From the NCBI RefSeq assembly GCF_006351965.1, contig NZ_CP040932.1, forward strand, positions 2,294,001-2,358,000: a stretch of DNA of 64,000 nucleotides. Reading direction: 5' to 3'. The translations under genes and the position numbers were made by a program. Within the stretch, counting starts at the first letter, position 1, and each line of letters begins with the position of its first letter. Positions 7,367-16,193 of this stretch are shown here, in pieces. Source of the stretch: Oceanicola sp. D3. GTDB lineage: Bacteria; Pseudomonadota; Alphaproteobacteria; Rhodobacterales; Rhodobacteraceae. Under the pieces are notes generated by a model. That model ran no database searches. It worked only from the letters and a program-made list of their open reading frames with translations, and was not told the DNA's origin.

Positions 7367-8199
7367 TTCTCCGCGTCCAGCATCCTGTCGCCCATGTCCG
7401 CCACCAGCGGCACACCGGCCTCGGTCAGGATCGCGTTGATCTCATCCTGATGCCGCCGGATCAGCGAGTTCAGCTTGCGCTGCCACACCTTATCCCCCAG
7501 CCGAACGCCCATGGTGATGCGGAAAAACAGCCGCGGCGGAAGCTCTTCAGCAATCAGCGGCACCACCGTCATGCCCGGATGATCCTGCTTCACCAGTGGC
7601 CCGCCTATCGGCCCCCAGAGAATGGCGGCGTCGATCTCGCCCGCCTCAAGGTCGTTCAGCATGTCTTCGGTCGGAGATTCCACCCGCCGATCAACCATGA
7701 GGTTGTAGGGTTTTGCCTTCCCGATCAGCCCGTTGCGGGCCATGTGCGTGGCGGGCGGCGAGCCCGCGATCACCCCGATCCGCTTGCCCTTTAGCGCTGG
7801 GTCAGAGAGGCGCGTCACCCCCTCCAGCCCGGTATCTTCCGGCAGGATCAGCACGTAAACCGAGGTCATGTAGTGGTTGGTGTTCAGCACCAGCTCGTGG
7901 CCCTGGGCATAGCCCATCACCACATCGCAGCGGTTGGCCCGCAGCGTCTGGCGGATGAAACCGGTGGCCATCGGAAACCACGTGTATTCCACCGGCAGTT
8001 CCAGCTTTCCGGCGATCAACTCGGCCAGCGCGTTTTCATAGCCGCTGCCGTCCTCCACCGACATCGGCGCATTGGCCGGATCGGCGCAGACCCTGAACGC
8101 CGTCTTGCTGACAAGGTCGGATGTTTGCGCGGCGGCGGCGGAGGCCAGCATCACCAGCCCCGCCGCCCATGTGAGCGCCCTACAGGCCAAGGCAGGCAT
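7363..8199 (-). CDS. xoxJ: XoxJ/MoxJ-type periplasmic binding protein of the quinoprotein dehydrogenase
   Basis: 278-aa type II periplasmic binding protein of the MoxJ family, encoded with almost every xoxF or mxaF. Key parts are the signal peptide MPALACRALTWAAGLVMLAS, FRVCADPANAPMSVEDGSGYEN at the mature N terminus, ANRCDVVMGYAQG, KGKRIGVIAGSPPATHMARN and EAGEIDAAILWGPIGGPL. The start at 8199 overlaps the end of the cytochrome gene by 20 bp. XoxJ proteins are thought to help activate or assemble XoxF in the periplasm rather than serve a transporter; no ABC partners are adjacent. Order xoxF-xoxG-xoxJ is canonical. Confidence 0.9.
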   Translation of the reverse strand: MPALACRALTWAAGLVMLASAAAAQTSDLVSKTAFRVCADPANAPMSVEDGSGYENALAELIAGKLELPVEYTWFPMATGFIRQTLRANRCDVVMGYAQGHELVLNTNHYMTSVYVLILPEDTGLEGVTRLSDPALKGKRIGVIAGSPPATHMARNGLIGKAKPYNLMVDRRVESPTEDMLNDLEAGEIDAAILWGPIGGPLVKQDHPGMTVVPLIAEELPPRLFFRITMGVRLGDKVWQRKLNSLIRRHQDEINAILTEAGVPLVADMGDRMLDAEK

Positions 8200-8707
8200 T
8201 CTCCGCCTCGCGGATCGCCTCGGACTTGTCCTCCCGGCCGCCGGGGCGACCACGGGGCACAGCCTCGGTTCCGCGCGCCTTGAGGTAAACATAGATGTCG
8301 TCGAGATAGCACATGACATTGGGGTTATCGCCGAAGGCGGGCATCACCGAGTTTTCGGCGGCGTTGATCTTCTGGCGCCCGTTCACCACCACGTCCACGA
8401 AATCGTAGTAATCCATGTTGATGGCCGAGTCCTTCAGGGCCGGGGCGTAGGTAGAGCCCATGCCCTCGGGCCCGTGGCACACGTGGCATTCGGAGTGATA
8501 GCGGCGGAAGCCCGAATAGGTCAGCCAGTCCACCTTCGCCCCGTCTTCGGTGACGTTGTAGGTGGGGATGTCATCTTCGGTGTAATAGCGTCCGTCCTCC
8601 TCATAGGCGACGGAGATGTTGTCGAACTCTTCTTCCTCCTGCGCGGCCAGCGGCGCGGCCAGGGCGGCGAAGAGGGCGGAGGCGACAAGGGTGCGCGTCA
8701 GTTGCAT
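8180..8707 (-). CDS. xoxG: XoxG-type cytochrome c, electron acceptor of XoxF
   Basis: 175-aa secreted c-type cytochrome. The signal peptide ends at ..PLAAQ; a single haem site CHVCH (C74, C77, H78) is followed by a probable axial Met in NSVMPAFGDNP. An acidic segment (EEEEFDN) follows the signal, typical of cytochrome cL-like partners of methanol dehydrogenase. It accepts electrons from the PQQ enzyme and passes them to other cytochromes c. The start at 8707 follows GAGGACAT. It lies downstream of xoxF after a 127-bp gap containing a strong hairpin, and overlaps xoxJ. Confidence 0.9.
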   Translation of the reverse strand: MQLTRTLVASALFAALAAPLAAQEEEEFDNISVAYEEDGRYYTEDDIPTYNVTEDGAKVDWLTYSGFRRYHSECHVCHGPEGMGSTYAPALKDSAINMDYYDFVDVVVNGRQKINAAENSVMPAFGDNPNVMCYLDDIYVYLKARGTEAVPRGRPGGREDKSEAIREAENACLGL

Positions 8708-8735
8708 GTATGTCCTCGGAGTGGTTAGGCGGTGC

Positions 8736-8770
8736 GGCACGGGCCGGGCCTCTGAGGGCCTGCCCGTGCC
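8736..8770 (-). other. Intercistronic hairpin between xoxF and xoxG
   Basis: Perfect 9-bp arms GGCACGGGC (8736-8744) and GCCCGTGCC (8762-8770) enclose a GC-rich 17-base loop that can pair further. It lies between the xoxF stop and the xoxG start and has no U-run on the transcribed side. It may act as a 3' stabiliser of xoxF mRNA or a partial terminator, giving more XoxF than XoxG. Confidence 0.5.
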
Positions 8771-8834
8771 GATCGCTTTTATTGCTTGTCGGCACCGCCA
8801 CCGGGGAGTGGCAGCGATGCCGGAGGCCGGGGTA

Positions 8835-10631
8835 TCAGTCCGGCAGGGAGAACACGGTGAGCTGGCCACCAAGGGCGGTGTAATCGCTCAGCGCGGCATA
8901 GCCACCCACGGCGCCAAGGCCGTCATTCGGGTTGGTGAGGCCAGCCGCAAGGCCGATGCCCGCCCAGCCGCCAATGCCCGAGAGCACAGCGATGTGCTGC
9001 TTGCCGCCATGCTCATAGGTCATCACGTTGCCGATGATGCCCGATGGGGTTTTGAACTTGTAAAGCTCTTCGCCCGTCTCGGCATGGACCGCCTTCAGGT
9101 AGCCTTCCAGCGTGCCGTAGAACACCACGTCACCCGCGGTTGCCAAAGCACCCGACCACACCGAGAACTGCTCGGGCAGCGACCACTTGATTTCACCGGT
9201 GGTGTTGTCCCACGCGATGAAGTTGCCCATGCCGCCATGGCTGTCCGGCGCGGGATACATCGACAAGGTGGCGCCCACATAGGGCTGGCCTGCGGTGTAG
9301 CTCACACGGAACGGCTCATAGTCCATGCACACGTGGTTGGTGGGCACATACATCAGCTCGGTCTTCGGGCTGTAGGCCGCCGGCTGTTGGTCTTTGGTGC
9401 CAAGCGCCGCCGGGCAGATACCGGTCGAGTTCACGTCCTCGCCGTTCTGCTCGGTGGAGTATTGCGCCACCACTGCGGGACGCCCGTAGGTGTCCGACTC
9501 CGGGTCCATGTCAACGCCAGAGGTCCAGTTCACCGCCGGGTCATACTTCTCGGCCACCAGCAGCTCGCCGCTGACACGGTCCATCGTGTAGGCCAGACCG
9601 TTGCGGTCGAAGTGGGTGAGCAGCTTGCGCTCCTCGCCGTCGATCTCCTGCTCGGTGAGGATCATCTCGTTGACGCCGTCAAAGTCCCATTCGTCATGGG
9701 GCGTCATCTGGTAGACCCACTTGGCTTCGCCGGTGTCGATGTCACGGGCGAAGATGGTCATCGACCACTTGTTGTCACCCGGGCGCTGCGCGGGGTTCCA
9801 CGTGCTGGGGTTGCCCGAGCCGTAATAGAAGAGATTCTCTTCCATATCAGCCGCATACCAGCCCCATGTGGTGCCGCCACCGATCATCCACTGGTCACCT
9901 TCCCAGGAGTTGATCGAGCTGTCGGCGCCAACCGGCTTGCCGAGTTCGGTGGTTTCTTCGTTGAACAGGATCTGGTCGTCCGGACCCACCGAATAGGCGC
10001 GCCAAAGCTGCTCGCCACTGTCGAGGTCATAGGCGGTCACATGACCTTGAACGCCGAATTCGCCGCCCGAGATACCCACGATGAGCTTGTCTTTCACCGG
10101 CAGAACCGTTGCGGTGTTGGTTTCACCCTTCGAAGGATCACCGTTGACCGCCGACCAAACCTCTTCGCCGGTCATCGCATCGAGCGCGACAACCTTGGTG
10201 TCGGCCTGGTGCAGGTAGATCTTGCCGTTGGCATAGGCCACGCCGCGGTTCACCGTGTCACAACACATCACCGGAATGACGTTCGGATCCTGCTTGGGCT
10301 CGTACTTCCAGATGATCTTGCCATCCTGGGTCAGGTCGAGCGCATAGACGATGTTGGGGAAGGGCGTGTGCACATACATCACGTCGCCAATCACCAGCGG
10401 GCTGCCCTCGTGGCCGCGCAGAACGCCGGTTGAGAACGTCCAGTTGGCTTGCAGGTCGCCCACGTTGTCGGCGGTGATCTGGTCAAGCGCAGAATATCGC
10501 TGGTTCTTGTAGTCGCCGGTCTGGATGGCCCATTGTTCGGGCTTCTCCATCTCCGCGATCAGCCCGTCGTTGGCCAGTGCGCCGGTTGCGCACATCGCTG
10601 CGACGGAAGTCAAAGCAAGTAGCTTTTTCAT
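8835..10631 (-). CDS. xoxF: Lanthanide-type PQQ-dependent methanol/alcohol dehydrogenase XoxF
   Basis: 598-aa periplasmic quinoprotein with a signal peptide (residues 1-20) and the eight-bladed propeller of methanol dehydrogenases. It oxidises methanol to formaldehyde and possibly on to formate. Visible landmarks are the adjacent cysteines C123-C124 ([10 protein letters not shown]), E191 in SGGEFG, N274 in GSGNPSTW, and the catalytic D316 in [11 protein letters not shown]318, two residues after the catalytic Asp, is the extra Asp that marks lanthanide-dependent XoxF and is Ala in Ca-type MxaF. The start at 10631 follows GGGAGAAG. It lies between a cytochrome c gene and xoxG/xoxJ. No mxaF/mxaI is present in the window. 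Confidence 0.96.
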   Translation of the reverse strand: MKKLLALTSVAAMCATGALANDGLIAEMEKPEQWAIQTGDYKNQRYSALDQITADNVGDLQANWTFSTGVLRGHEGSPLVIGDVMYVHTPFPNIVYALDLTQDGKIIWKYEPKQDPNVIPVMCCDTVNRGVAYANGKIYLHQADTKVVALDAMTGEEVWSAVNGDPSKGETNTATVLPVKDKLIVGISGGEFGVQGHVTAYDLDSGEQLWRAYSVGPDDQILFNEETTELGKPVGADSSINSWEGDQWMIGGGTTWGWYAADMEENLFYYGSGNPSTWNPAQRPGDNKWSMTIFARDIDTGEAKWVYQMTPHDEWDFDGVNEMILTEQEIDGEERKLLTHFDRNGLAYTMDRVSGELLVAEKYDPAVNWTSGVDMDPESDTYGRPAVVAQYSTEQNGEDVNSTGICPAALGTKDQQPAAYSPKTELMYVPTNHVCMDYEPFRVSYTAGQPYVGATLSMYPAPDSHGGMGNFIAWDNTTGEIKWSLPEQFSVWSGALATAGDVVFYGTLEGYLKAVHAETGEELYKFKTPSGIIGNVMTYEHGGKQHIAVLSGIGGWAGIGLAAGLTNPNDGLGAVGGYAALSDYTALGGQLTVFSLPD

Positions 10632-10664
10632 TGTCTTCTCTCCCATTTGGTTGGTGCCGCCAAA

Positions 10665-10680
10665 GCCCGGTGTCCCGGGC
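10665..10680 (-). other. Short hairpin in the xoxF leader
   Basis: GCCCGG-TGTC-CCGGGC forms a perfect 6-bp stem with a four-base loop, 34 bases upstream of the xoxF start, between the cytochrome c gene and xoxF. A second GCCCGG/CCGGGC pair flanks it at a distance. It could mark a processing site or a folded leader. Confidence 0.35.
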
Positions 10681-10746
10681 CCATTTCACTGGCTGGCGGT
10701 TTGGCCCGGCTTCACGTGTCCTCCTCGCGCCGGGCAGAATCTCTGG

Positions 10747-11166
10747 TCAGGAACCCTCCCCTTCTGCTGCCGTGCCGTCCTCGCCAAAGGTCGCCAGATA
10801 GGCGAGCACATTGGCCACGTCCTTCTCCTTGCGAAGCCCCGCGAAAGTCATCTTGGTGCCATCCATGAATTCCTTCGGCTTGGTCAGGAAGGCGGCGAGG
10901 TTTTCCTCGGTCCACTCAAGGCCACCCGCGGCGGCCTCCTGCATCGCGTCGGAATATTTGAAGTCTTCGTAACTGGCAGCGGCGCGCCCGATGATGCCGT
11001 TGAGCACCGGGCCTGTCTTGGCCTTGGCGTCAGCGCCAACCATGTGGCAGGCCTGACATTTCTTGAACACCCTCTCACCCTTGGCTGGGTCGCCGGCCAT
11101 GTCCTGGGCTCCTGCAACGGAGGCGGCAAGCGTCAGGCTGGCGGCGGCGAGCAGTCTTGCGATCAT
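10747..11166 (-). CDS. Cytochrome c2/c550-type electron carrier
   Basis: 139-aa secreted class I cytochrome c: signal peptide to ..VAGAQ, haem motif CQACH in FKKCQACHMVG, the TGPVLNGIIGR segment after the haem site, and the axial Met in GTKMTFAGL, followed by an acidic tail. This is the layout of cytochrome c2/c550, which shuttles electrons from XoxG-type cytochromes to the terminal oxidase. The start at 11166 follows GGGAGAGAG. It lies just upstream of xoxF in the same direction, so it is probably co-expressed as the second carrier of the methanol respiratory chain. Confidence 0.88.
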   Translation of the reverse strand: MIARLLAAASLTLAASVAGAQDMAGDPAKGERVFKKCQACHMVGADAKAKTGPVLNGIIGRAAASYEDFKYSDAMQEAAAGGLEWTEENLAAFLTKPKEFMDGTKMTFAGLRKEKDVANVLAYLATFGEDGTAAEGEGS

Positions 11167-11200
11167 TGTTGGTCTCTCTCCCTGTTTTGGTCGCGGCGCC

Positions 11201-12034
11201 TCAGCCGCAAAGTCGCTCCGCATGCCAGGCCACGTGGTCCCGGGCGAAGGTCGTGACGAAAAAATAAGAGTGGTCATAGCCCGGCTGCATCCGGATCGCG
11301 CCGGGTTGGCGGCGCTTTACCATGGCTTCGGCCAGCGCCTCGGGCTTCAGCAGATCAAGGAACTGATCACTGGCCCCCTGATCCACAAGAATCTCGCCCT
11401 TCCAGCCCTTCTCCTCCAGAAGGATGGTGGCGTCATGATCGGCCCAAGAGCTCTCGTCATCGCCCAGATAGGCGCTGAGCTGTTTGCGGCCCCAATCCGA
11501 GCGGGTGGGGTTGGCGATGGGCGCAAAGGCCGAGAGGCTGTCGAACATCTCGGCGTTGCGCATGGCGATCGTCAGCGCCCCATGCCCGCCCATCGAGTGG
11601 CCGGTGATGCCGTGGCGGTCCTGCAGTGGGAAGTTCTCCATCACCAACCCGCGCAACTCGCCGGTAATGTAATCATACATGCTGAAATGCGGCGACCACG
11701 GCTCTCGCGTGGCGTTCACGTAAAACCCTGCGCCCTGCCCAAGGTCATAGGCCTCGTCATCCGCCACCGCCTCGCCGCGCGGCGAGGTGTCGGGGAAGAT
11801 CACCGCCAACCCGTGCTCGGCGGCATGTTCCTGAAACCCGCCCTTGGTCATGGCGTTCTCATGGGTGCAGGTGAGCCCGGACAAATACCAGAGCACCGGC
11901 ACCGGCCCGTCTTCGGCCTGTGGCGGCAGGTAGACGGCAAAGGTCATCTCGCAGCCGCAGGCGTTGCTGGGGTGCTTGGCCACAATCTGCCGCCCGCCAT
12001 AGCAGGCCGTCTCGGAGATCACCTCCATCGCCAT
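11201..12034 (-). CDS. fghA: S-formylglutathione hydrolase
   Basis: 277-aa cytoplasmic esterase D-family hydrolase that converts S-formylglutathione to formate and glutathione. The nucleophile elbow is GHSMGGHGA; other landmarks are PVLWYLSGLTCTHENAMTKGGFQ, FPDTSPRG and DHSYFFVTTF with the catalytic His near the C terminus. Length is normal for the family. The ATG at 12034 shares one base with the TGA of the upstream dehydrogenase gene, so the two enzymes of consecutive steps are translationally coupled. A second ATG six bases on is also possible. Confidence 0.95.
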   Translation of the reverse strand: MAMEVISETACYGGRQIVAKHPSNACGCEMTFAVYLPPQAEDGPVPVLWYLSGLTCTHENAMTKGGFQEHAAEHGLAVIFPDTSPRGEAVADDEAYDLGQGAGFYVNATREPWSPHFSMYDYITGELRGLVMENFPLQDRHGITGHSMGGHGALTIAMRNAEMFDSLSAFAPIANPTRSDWGRKQLSAYLGDDESSWADHDATILLEEKGWKGEILVDQGASDQFLDLLKPEALAEAMVKRRQPGAIRMQPGYDHSYFFVTTFARDHVAWHAERLCG

Positions 12035-13161
12035 CAATACTCCACCACCGCTCGGATGGATTTACCCTCGTGCATCAGGTCGAAGCCTTCGTTGATGTCG
12101 TCGAGCTTGAGGGTGTGGGTGATCATCGGGTCGATCTCGATCTTCCCGTCCATGTACCAGTCGACGAACTTGGGCACATCCGTGCGGCCCTTGGCGCCGC
12201 CGAAGGCCGTGCCTTTCCACACCCGGCCCGTCACCAGCTGGAACGGGCGCGTGCTGATCTCGGCCCCGGCAGGTGCCACGCCGATGATCACCGAGCAGCC
12301 CCAGCCGCGGTGCGAGCATTCCAGCGCGTCGCGCATCACCTTCACGTTGCCCGTCGCGTCAAACGAATAGTCGACCCCGCCGATCTGGTCGAACTCCGTT
12401 TGGGTGATCTTCACGATCTCCGCCACGGTATTCTCTACCTTCGAGGGGTTAACAAAATGTGTCATGCCGAATTTCTCGGCCATTTCCCGTTTGGAATCAT
12501 TGAGATCCACGCCGATGATCTTGTCGGCCCCGGCCATCCGCAGGCCCTGGATCACGTTCAGGCCAATCCCGCCGAGGCCAAAAACCGCCGCCGTTGACCC
12601 AATCTCAACACCTGCCGTGTTAATCACCGCGCCGATGCCGGTGGTTACGCCGCAGCCAATGTAGCAAATCTTGTCGAAAGGGGCGTCTTCGCGCACCTTG
12701 GCGAGCGCGATTTCGGGCATCACCGTGTGGTTCGCAAAGGTGGAACAGCCCATGTAGTGATAGATCGGCGTGCCATCGAGCATGGAAAACCGGGTCGTGC
12801 CATCGGGCATCAGGCCCTGCCCCTGCGTGTTGCGGATCGCGGTGCAGAGGTTGGTCTTGCCGCTGAGGCAGGAGGCGCATTGCCGGCATTCCGGCGTGTA
12901 AAGCGGGATGACATGGTCGCCCGGCTTCAGCGTTGTCACGCCCTCGCCCACCTCCATCACCACGCCTGCGCCCTCATGGCCCAGAATCGACGGGAAAAGC
13001 CCCTCAGGGTCCGCCCCCGAGCGGGTAAACTCGTCGGTATGGCAAATCCCGGTGGCCTTGATCTCCACCAAAACCTCGCCCGCCTTCGGGCCCTCGAGGT
13101 TGACCTCCATGATCTCAAGCGGTTTGCCGGCCTCAAGGGCCACGGCGGCACGTGTCCGCAT
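12034..13161 (-). CDS. adhI: S-(hydroxymethyl)glutathione dehydrogenase (GSH-dependent formaldehyde dehydrogenase, class III ADH)
   Basis: 375-aa zinc alcohol dehydrogenase that oxidises S-hydroxymethylglutathione to S-formylglutathione with NAD+. Catalytic-zinc ligands are in [15 protein letters not shown] and GHEGAG; structural-zinc cysteines are in [16 protein letters not shown]; the Rossmann motif is [13 protein letters not shown]. It closely matches class III enzymes in length and in the C-terminal [16 protein letters not shown]. It is the first gene of the leftward run 13161->6833 that also holds fghA, the cytochromes and xoxF, linking formaldehyde production and disposal. Confidence 0.96.
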   Translation of the reverse strand: MRTRAAVALEAGKPLEIMEVNLEGPKAGEVLVEIKATGICHTDEFTRSGADPEGLFPSILGHEGAGVVMEVGEGVTTLKPGDHVIPLYTPECRQCASCLSGKTNLCTAIRNTQGQGLMPDGTTRFSMLDGTPIYHYMGCSTFANHTVMPEIALAKVREDAPFDKICYIGCGVTTGIGAVINTAGVEIGSTAAVFGLGGIGLNVIQGLRMAGADKIIGVDLNDSKREMAEKFGMTHFVNPSKVENTVAEIVKITQTEFDQIGGVDYSFDATGNVKVMRDALECSHRGWGCSVIIGVAPAGAEISTRPFQLVTGRVWKGTAFGGAKGRTDVPKFVDWYMDGKIEIDPMITHTLKLDDINEGFDLMHEGKSIRAVVEY

Positions 13162-13305
13162 CAAATTCCTCCCAGACTTATAGGCACTTCTGTTTCCGAT
13201 GAGGCTAGGAGCAGAGCCGATACGGAACAATGCAGACCAAAGGTGGTATTGGGCGCTGTAGACAAAGGTGCACCCGCGGATAGAGTGGCAAGCGGGAGGA
13301 ACATC
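13162..13305. promoter_or_regulatory. Divergent promoter region upstream of adhI
   Basis: 144 bp between divergent genes; it must contain the promoter of the leftward adhI-fghA-cytochrome-xoxFGJ run and that of the secreted-protein gene at 13306. No confident core boxes or perfect palindromes were recognised. The right-hand ribosome site is GCGGGAGGA. Confidence 0.4.
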
Positions 13306-13914
13306 ATGAAAACAAGGGCTCTGCTCGCACTGCTTTTGGCGCTTACCCCGGCCACCCCCGTGCTCGCCGCCGATTTCTCGGATCCGACATGGCCTTGCGT
13401 CCAGCGCAAGGTAGAGGCCCTGTCCCCCGGCCTGATGTGGCCCGTGGCGTTGGAAGAGCCCGAGCTCACCGAAAAAACCGAGGCTGCCGTTGCCGATCTG
13501 GTGGGCTACCTCACCCTGCGCCGCCTGCCGCTTGAAGAGGTGCAGCCCCGCCTCACCGCCTTTACCCAAGCGCATGGACACGACCCGGCCCTGCTCGGCC
13601 ATGTATTCACTCGCGCCTTCGACCAGCTCAACAACCTGCGCAGCCGCATCATCACCGGCATCGGCGAATACTCCCTTGGCCAGATCGACCTCGCCGCCCG
13701 GATCGACGCCGCCCGCGTGGAGATGGGCAGTGAAATGGCCAAGGAGGCCCCCGATTACGACCGGGTGGATGAGTTGGAAGAGCAGATCGACTGGGATGAA
13801 CGCATCTACACCGACCGCCGCCAAAGCCTCACCTATGTGTGCGAAACCCCGGTTCTGCTGGAAAAGCGCCTCTACGCCATCGCCCAGATGTTGCAGGGCG
13901 CGCTGCCCGAGTAG
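13306..13914 (+). CDS. Secreted protein of unknown function in the xoxF island
   Basis: 202-aa protein that I do not recognise. The ATG at 13306 follows a strong GGGAGGA and starts a signal peptide ([21 protein letters not shown]). The mature part is largely helical with charged segments ([38 protein letters not shown]) and two Cys (C in TWPCVQRK and in TYVCETPV), probably one disulfide. No membrane segment after the signal. It converges with the SoxH-like gene, whose stop is 3 bases away. Its place among quinoprotein genes suggests a periplasmic chaperone or accessory factor. Confidence 0.75.
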   Translation: MKTRALLALLLALTPATPVLAADFSDPTWPCVQRKVEALSPGLMWPVALEEPELTEKTEAAVADLVGYLTLRRLPLEEVQPRLTAFTQAHGHDPALLGHVFTRAFDQLNNLRSRIITGIGEYSLGQIDLAARIDAARVEMGSEMAKEAPDYDRVDELEEQIDWDERIYTDRRQSLTYVCETPVLLEKRLYAIAQMLQGALPE

Positions 13915-13917
13915 GGC

Positions 13918-14934
13918 CTAGTCCCACTCCAACTCCGTAAAGGCCACCGTCGCGTTGCGCTTGTTGTAGGCCTCGAAGAGCGCCCAATGCGCCCCCTCCC
14001 CAGCGGCCACATGCTCCACAGCCTCCCCAAGACGCTCACCCGCTGCAATCGCGGCCCGGGTGTCGTCGCGCAAAACCTCAAGATAGCGCCGCATCGGGGC
14101 AATCGCCTCTGTCATCTCAAGCACCGGTCTGCCGTGCCCCGGCACCACCCGAGCGCCCTGCCCCTCCAGCCGATCCAGCGCTGCGAGCCAGCCCAGCACC
14201 GAGCCGTCGAGCGCGGGCGTGTGCTTGTCGAACACAAGATCCCCGGCAATCACCACATCGCCCACCTTCACGGTCAGATCGGTGCCGGTATGCGCCCGTG
14301 GCCAAGGCTCCAGCTCCAGCGAAATATGACCAAGGTCAATTTCTACCTGCTCCGCCACCTCCACGGTCACATCAGGCGCGGCGGTGCCCAAAAATGCCTC
14401 CGCCCCGACCAACCCTTCAAGGCTTTCGCTGTAGTTCTCGGCCCGGTCCGCCAGCGCACGGGCCAGTGCCGCATGGCCCATCACCTGCGCCCCCTCGAAC
14501 GCCGTGGCGCCGAACACGTGGTCGGGGTGCATATGGGTCAGCACCACATGGCGCACCGGCAGATCCGTCACCTCGCGCACTGCGCGCCACGTTGCCTCGC
14601 CAATCCACCGGGCCGACCCGCTGTCAACCACCGCCACAGCCTCGCGGCCCACGACGAAAGCGATGTTGGAAACATCCCCCCGGTTGGCCTCATCCGGCTC
14701 CGCCACCGCGCCGCTGTGCACAAACACCCCCGGCGCAACCTCCTCAAACGCCAGCGCCGCCCCGCGTGGCGCGCAAAACGGCTGGCCCGTGCTCCAGCGC
14801 CCCTGCGGCACCACCACCTGCGCCAGCTTTGCCTCGCATCCCGCCCGCGTTTCTGCCTCGCCGCCCACCACCAAAGCGTCGCGACACAGGCCCGGATCGG
14901 ACAAGAGGCAGAGGGTCACGAGCGCTTCAAACAT
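13918..14934 (-). CDS. Quinoprotein relay system zinc metallohydrolase (SoxH-like)
   Basis: 338-aa metallo-beta-lactamase-fold protein. The zinc motif is THMHPDHVFGA (HxHxDH), with further ligands in GHAALAR, IAGDLVFDKHTP and PGHGRP. This group resembles SoxH and occurs in PQQ-dehydrogenase clusters, often with fused SoxYZ carriers. An N-terminal region of about 60 residues contains a hydrophobic start and Cys residues in DPGLCRDALV and AGCEAKL, consistent with export. Substrate is unknown; a thioester or per-thiol on the SoxYZ-like carriers is the natural suspicion. Divergent from the second carrier gene (113 bp apart). Confidence 0.88.
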   Translation of the reverse strand: MFEALVTLCLLSDPGLCRDALVVGGEAETRAGCEAKLAQVVVPQGRWSTGQPFCAPRGAALAFEEVAPGVFVHSGAVAEPDEANRGDVSNIAFVVGREAVAVVDSGSARWIGEATWRAVREVTDLPVRHVVLTHMHPDHVFGATAFEGAQVMGHAALARALADRAENYSESLEGLVGAEAFLGTAAPDVTVEVAEQVEIDLGHISLELEPWPRAHTGTDLTVKVGDVVIAGDLVFDKHTPALDGSVLGWLAALDRLEGQGARVVPGHGRPVLEMTEAIAPMRRYLEVLRDDTRAAIAAGERLGEAVEHVAAGEGAHWALFEAYNKRNATVAFTELEWD

Positions 14935-15046
14935 ATCTCAGCGTGCGCCCCGCACGCGCCCGCGCACCATGCCGACAAACGGATCGGTGCGCGATGCGGC
15001 GCAATCTGCTATGCTCGCGCCACGCGCGACCACGGGAGGAGACCCA

Positions 15047-15850
15047 ATGACGCCGTTTATCCGCACCGCCATCGCCGCGGCGCTCGTCGCCCTGCCCGCT
15101 CACGCGGCAGAAGATAACCCGCTCACCGCCAGCGAGAGCTGGGACGCGCTGCAATATGACGTGCTGGGGGAGGCCACCCCCACCGAAGGCGGCGCGCTCT
15201 TCACCGTTGATGCGCCCTACCGCGCCAATGATGCGGCCACCGTGCCGGTGCATATCGTGCAAACCGACGAGGCGGCAAAGATCGACACGGCCATCGTGGT
15301 GATCGACGAAAACCCCGCCCCGGTCGCAGGCACCTTCACCTTCGGCGCGGCGATGCATCCGCTCGATCTGGAGATCCGCGTGCGGGTGAATCAGTATTCC
15401 AACGTCCGCGTGATCGCCCAAACGGCAGACAGCCTCGTTATGGCCGGTCGCTTCGTGAAGGCCTCGGGCGGCTGCTCGGCCCCGGCCACCTCCGACCCGG
15501 AAGCGGCGCTGGCGGGAATGGGCGAAATGCGCCTGCGCAGCTTCGGGGCCCAGCCGCAGATGAGCACCCCGCGCCGCGAAGCCCAAATCATGATCCGCCA
15601 CCCCAATTACTCCGGCCTCCAACGTGACCAGATCACCCAGCTCTTCGTGCCGGCCCACTTCATCGACACGCTCGAAGTGCATCAGGGCGACGAACTCCTG
15701 TTCACCATGGAGGGCGGCATCTCGATTTCCGAAAACCCGGTGTTTCGCTTCAGCTACAATGACAACGGCGCACCCGAGATCGTGGTGAAGGCGACGGACA
15801 CCGAGGGCAACAGCTTTGAGCAGCGCCTGCCCAAGGATGAGGCCTCCTGA
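15047..15850 (+). CDS. Quinoprotein dehydrogenase-associated SoxYZ-like carrier (copy 2)
   Basis: 267-aa secreted fusion of SoxY-like and SoxZ-like domains, paralogous to the protein at 5973-6779. The ATG at 15047 follows GGGAGGAG and starts a signal peptide ending ..LPAHA. The candidate carrier Cys is C143 in KASGGCSAPATSDPE, closer to the classical SoxY GGCG motif than copy 1. Shared landmarks include FTVDAPYRANDA, VIDENPAPVAGTFTF, IRHPNYSGLQRDQIT and SISENPVFRFSY. Having two carriers plus the SoxH-like hydrolase suggests substrate specialisation or hetero-assembly. It converges with the 113-aa gene, ending 2 bases apart. Confidence 0.88.
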   Translation: MTPFIRTAIAAALVALPAHAAEDNPLTASESWDALQYDVLGEATPTEGGALFTVDAPYRANDAATVPVHIVQTDEAAKIDTAIVVIDENPAPVAGTFTFGAAMHPLDLEIRVRVNQYSNVRVIAQTADSLVMAGRFVKASGGCSAPATSDPEAALAGMGEMRLRSFGAQPQMSTPRREAQIMIRHPNYSGLQRDQITQLFVPAHFIDTLEVHQGDELLFTMEGGISISENPVFRFSYNDNGAPEIVVKATDTEGNSFEQRLPKDEAS

Positions 15851-15851
15851 G

Positions 15852-16193
15852 CTAGAAGCACAAAATCTCCGCTTCCGCTTGCGCCCGGCGCAGCTCGGCC
15901 ACGATGGCCTCTGCGCTGGCGGCGCTGCGGAAGATCGCCATACGCTCACCGCCCACCTGCCGCATAGACAGCACGGTTTCGGCCTCCACGTAATCCTCAT
16001 AGGGCAGGATCGAGGCGACCACGTCGATCGAGCAGGCGCATTTTATCATCACGTCGCGGCTCTGGCCGTTGGTCTGCATGCAGGCAAACACATAGTCCGC
16101 GCGCGCCGCCGTGGGATAGTCATTCAGCCGCTCGGCCACGCTCTGGGCCTGGAGCGGCGCGGCGAGCAGGGCCAATGCGGCAAGCCACCTCAT
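15852..16193 (-). CDS. Small secreted Cys-containing protein of unknown function
   Basis: 113-aa protein with a signal peptide (MRWLAALALLAAPLQAQ) and a mature, mostly helical domain with three internal Cys (FACMQTNGQ, MIKCACSID) and one at the end (EILCF). The CxC in KCAC and the C-terminal Cys suggest disulfides or a metal site. The ATG overlaps the TGA of the upstream gene (ATGA), so the two unknown secreted proteins are made together. Function is unknown; the location points to a periplasmic partner of the quinoprotein system. Confidence 0.72.
   Translation of the reverse strand: MRWLAALALLAAPLQAQSVAERLNDYPTAARADYVFACMQTNGQSRDVMIKCACSIDVVASILPYEDYVEAETVLSMRQVGGERMAIFRSAASAEAIVAELRRAQAEAEILCF

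Noticed and set aside
8616-10433. 605-codon open frame on the plus strand opposite xoxF
   Set aside because: It runs antisense to a full-length XoxF, has no ribosome site or recognisable domain, and such long mirror frames are expected in GC-rich DNA.
14298-15050. 250-codon Pro-rich plus-strand frame before the second SoxYZ-like gene
   Set aside because: Antisense to the SoxH-like hydrolase; no domain and no start signal.
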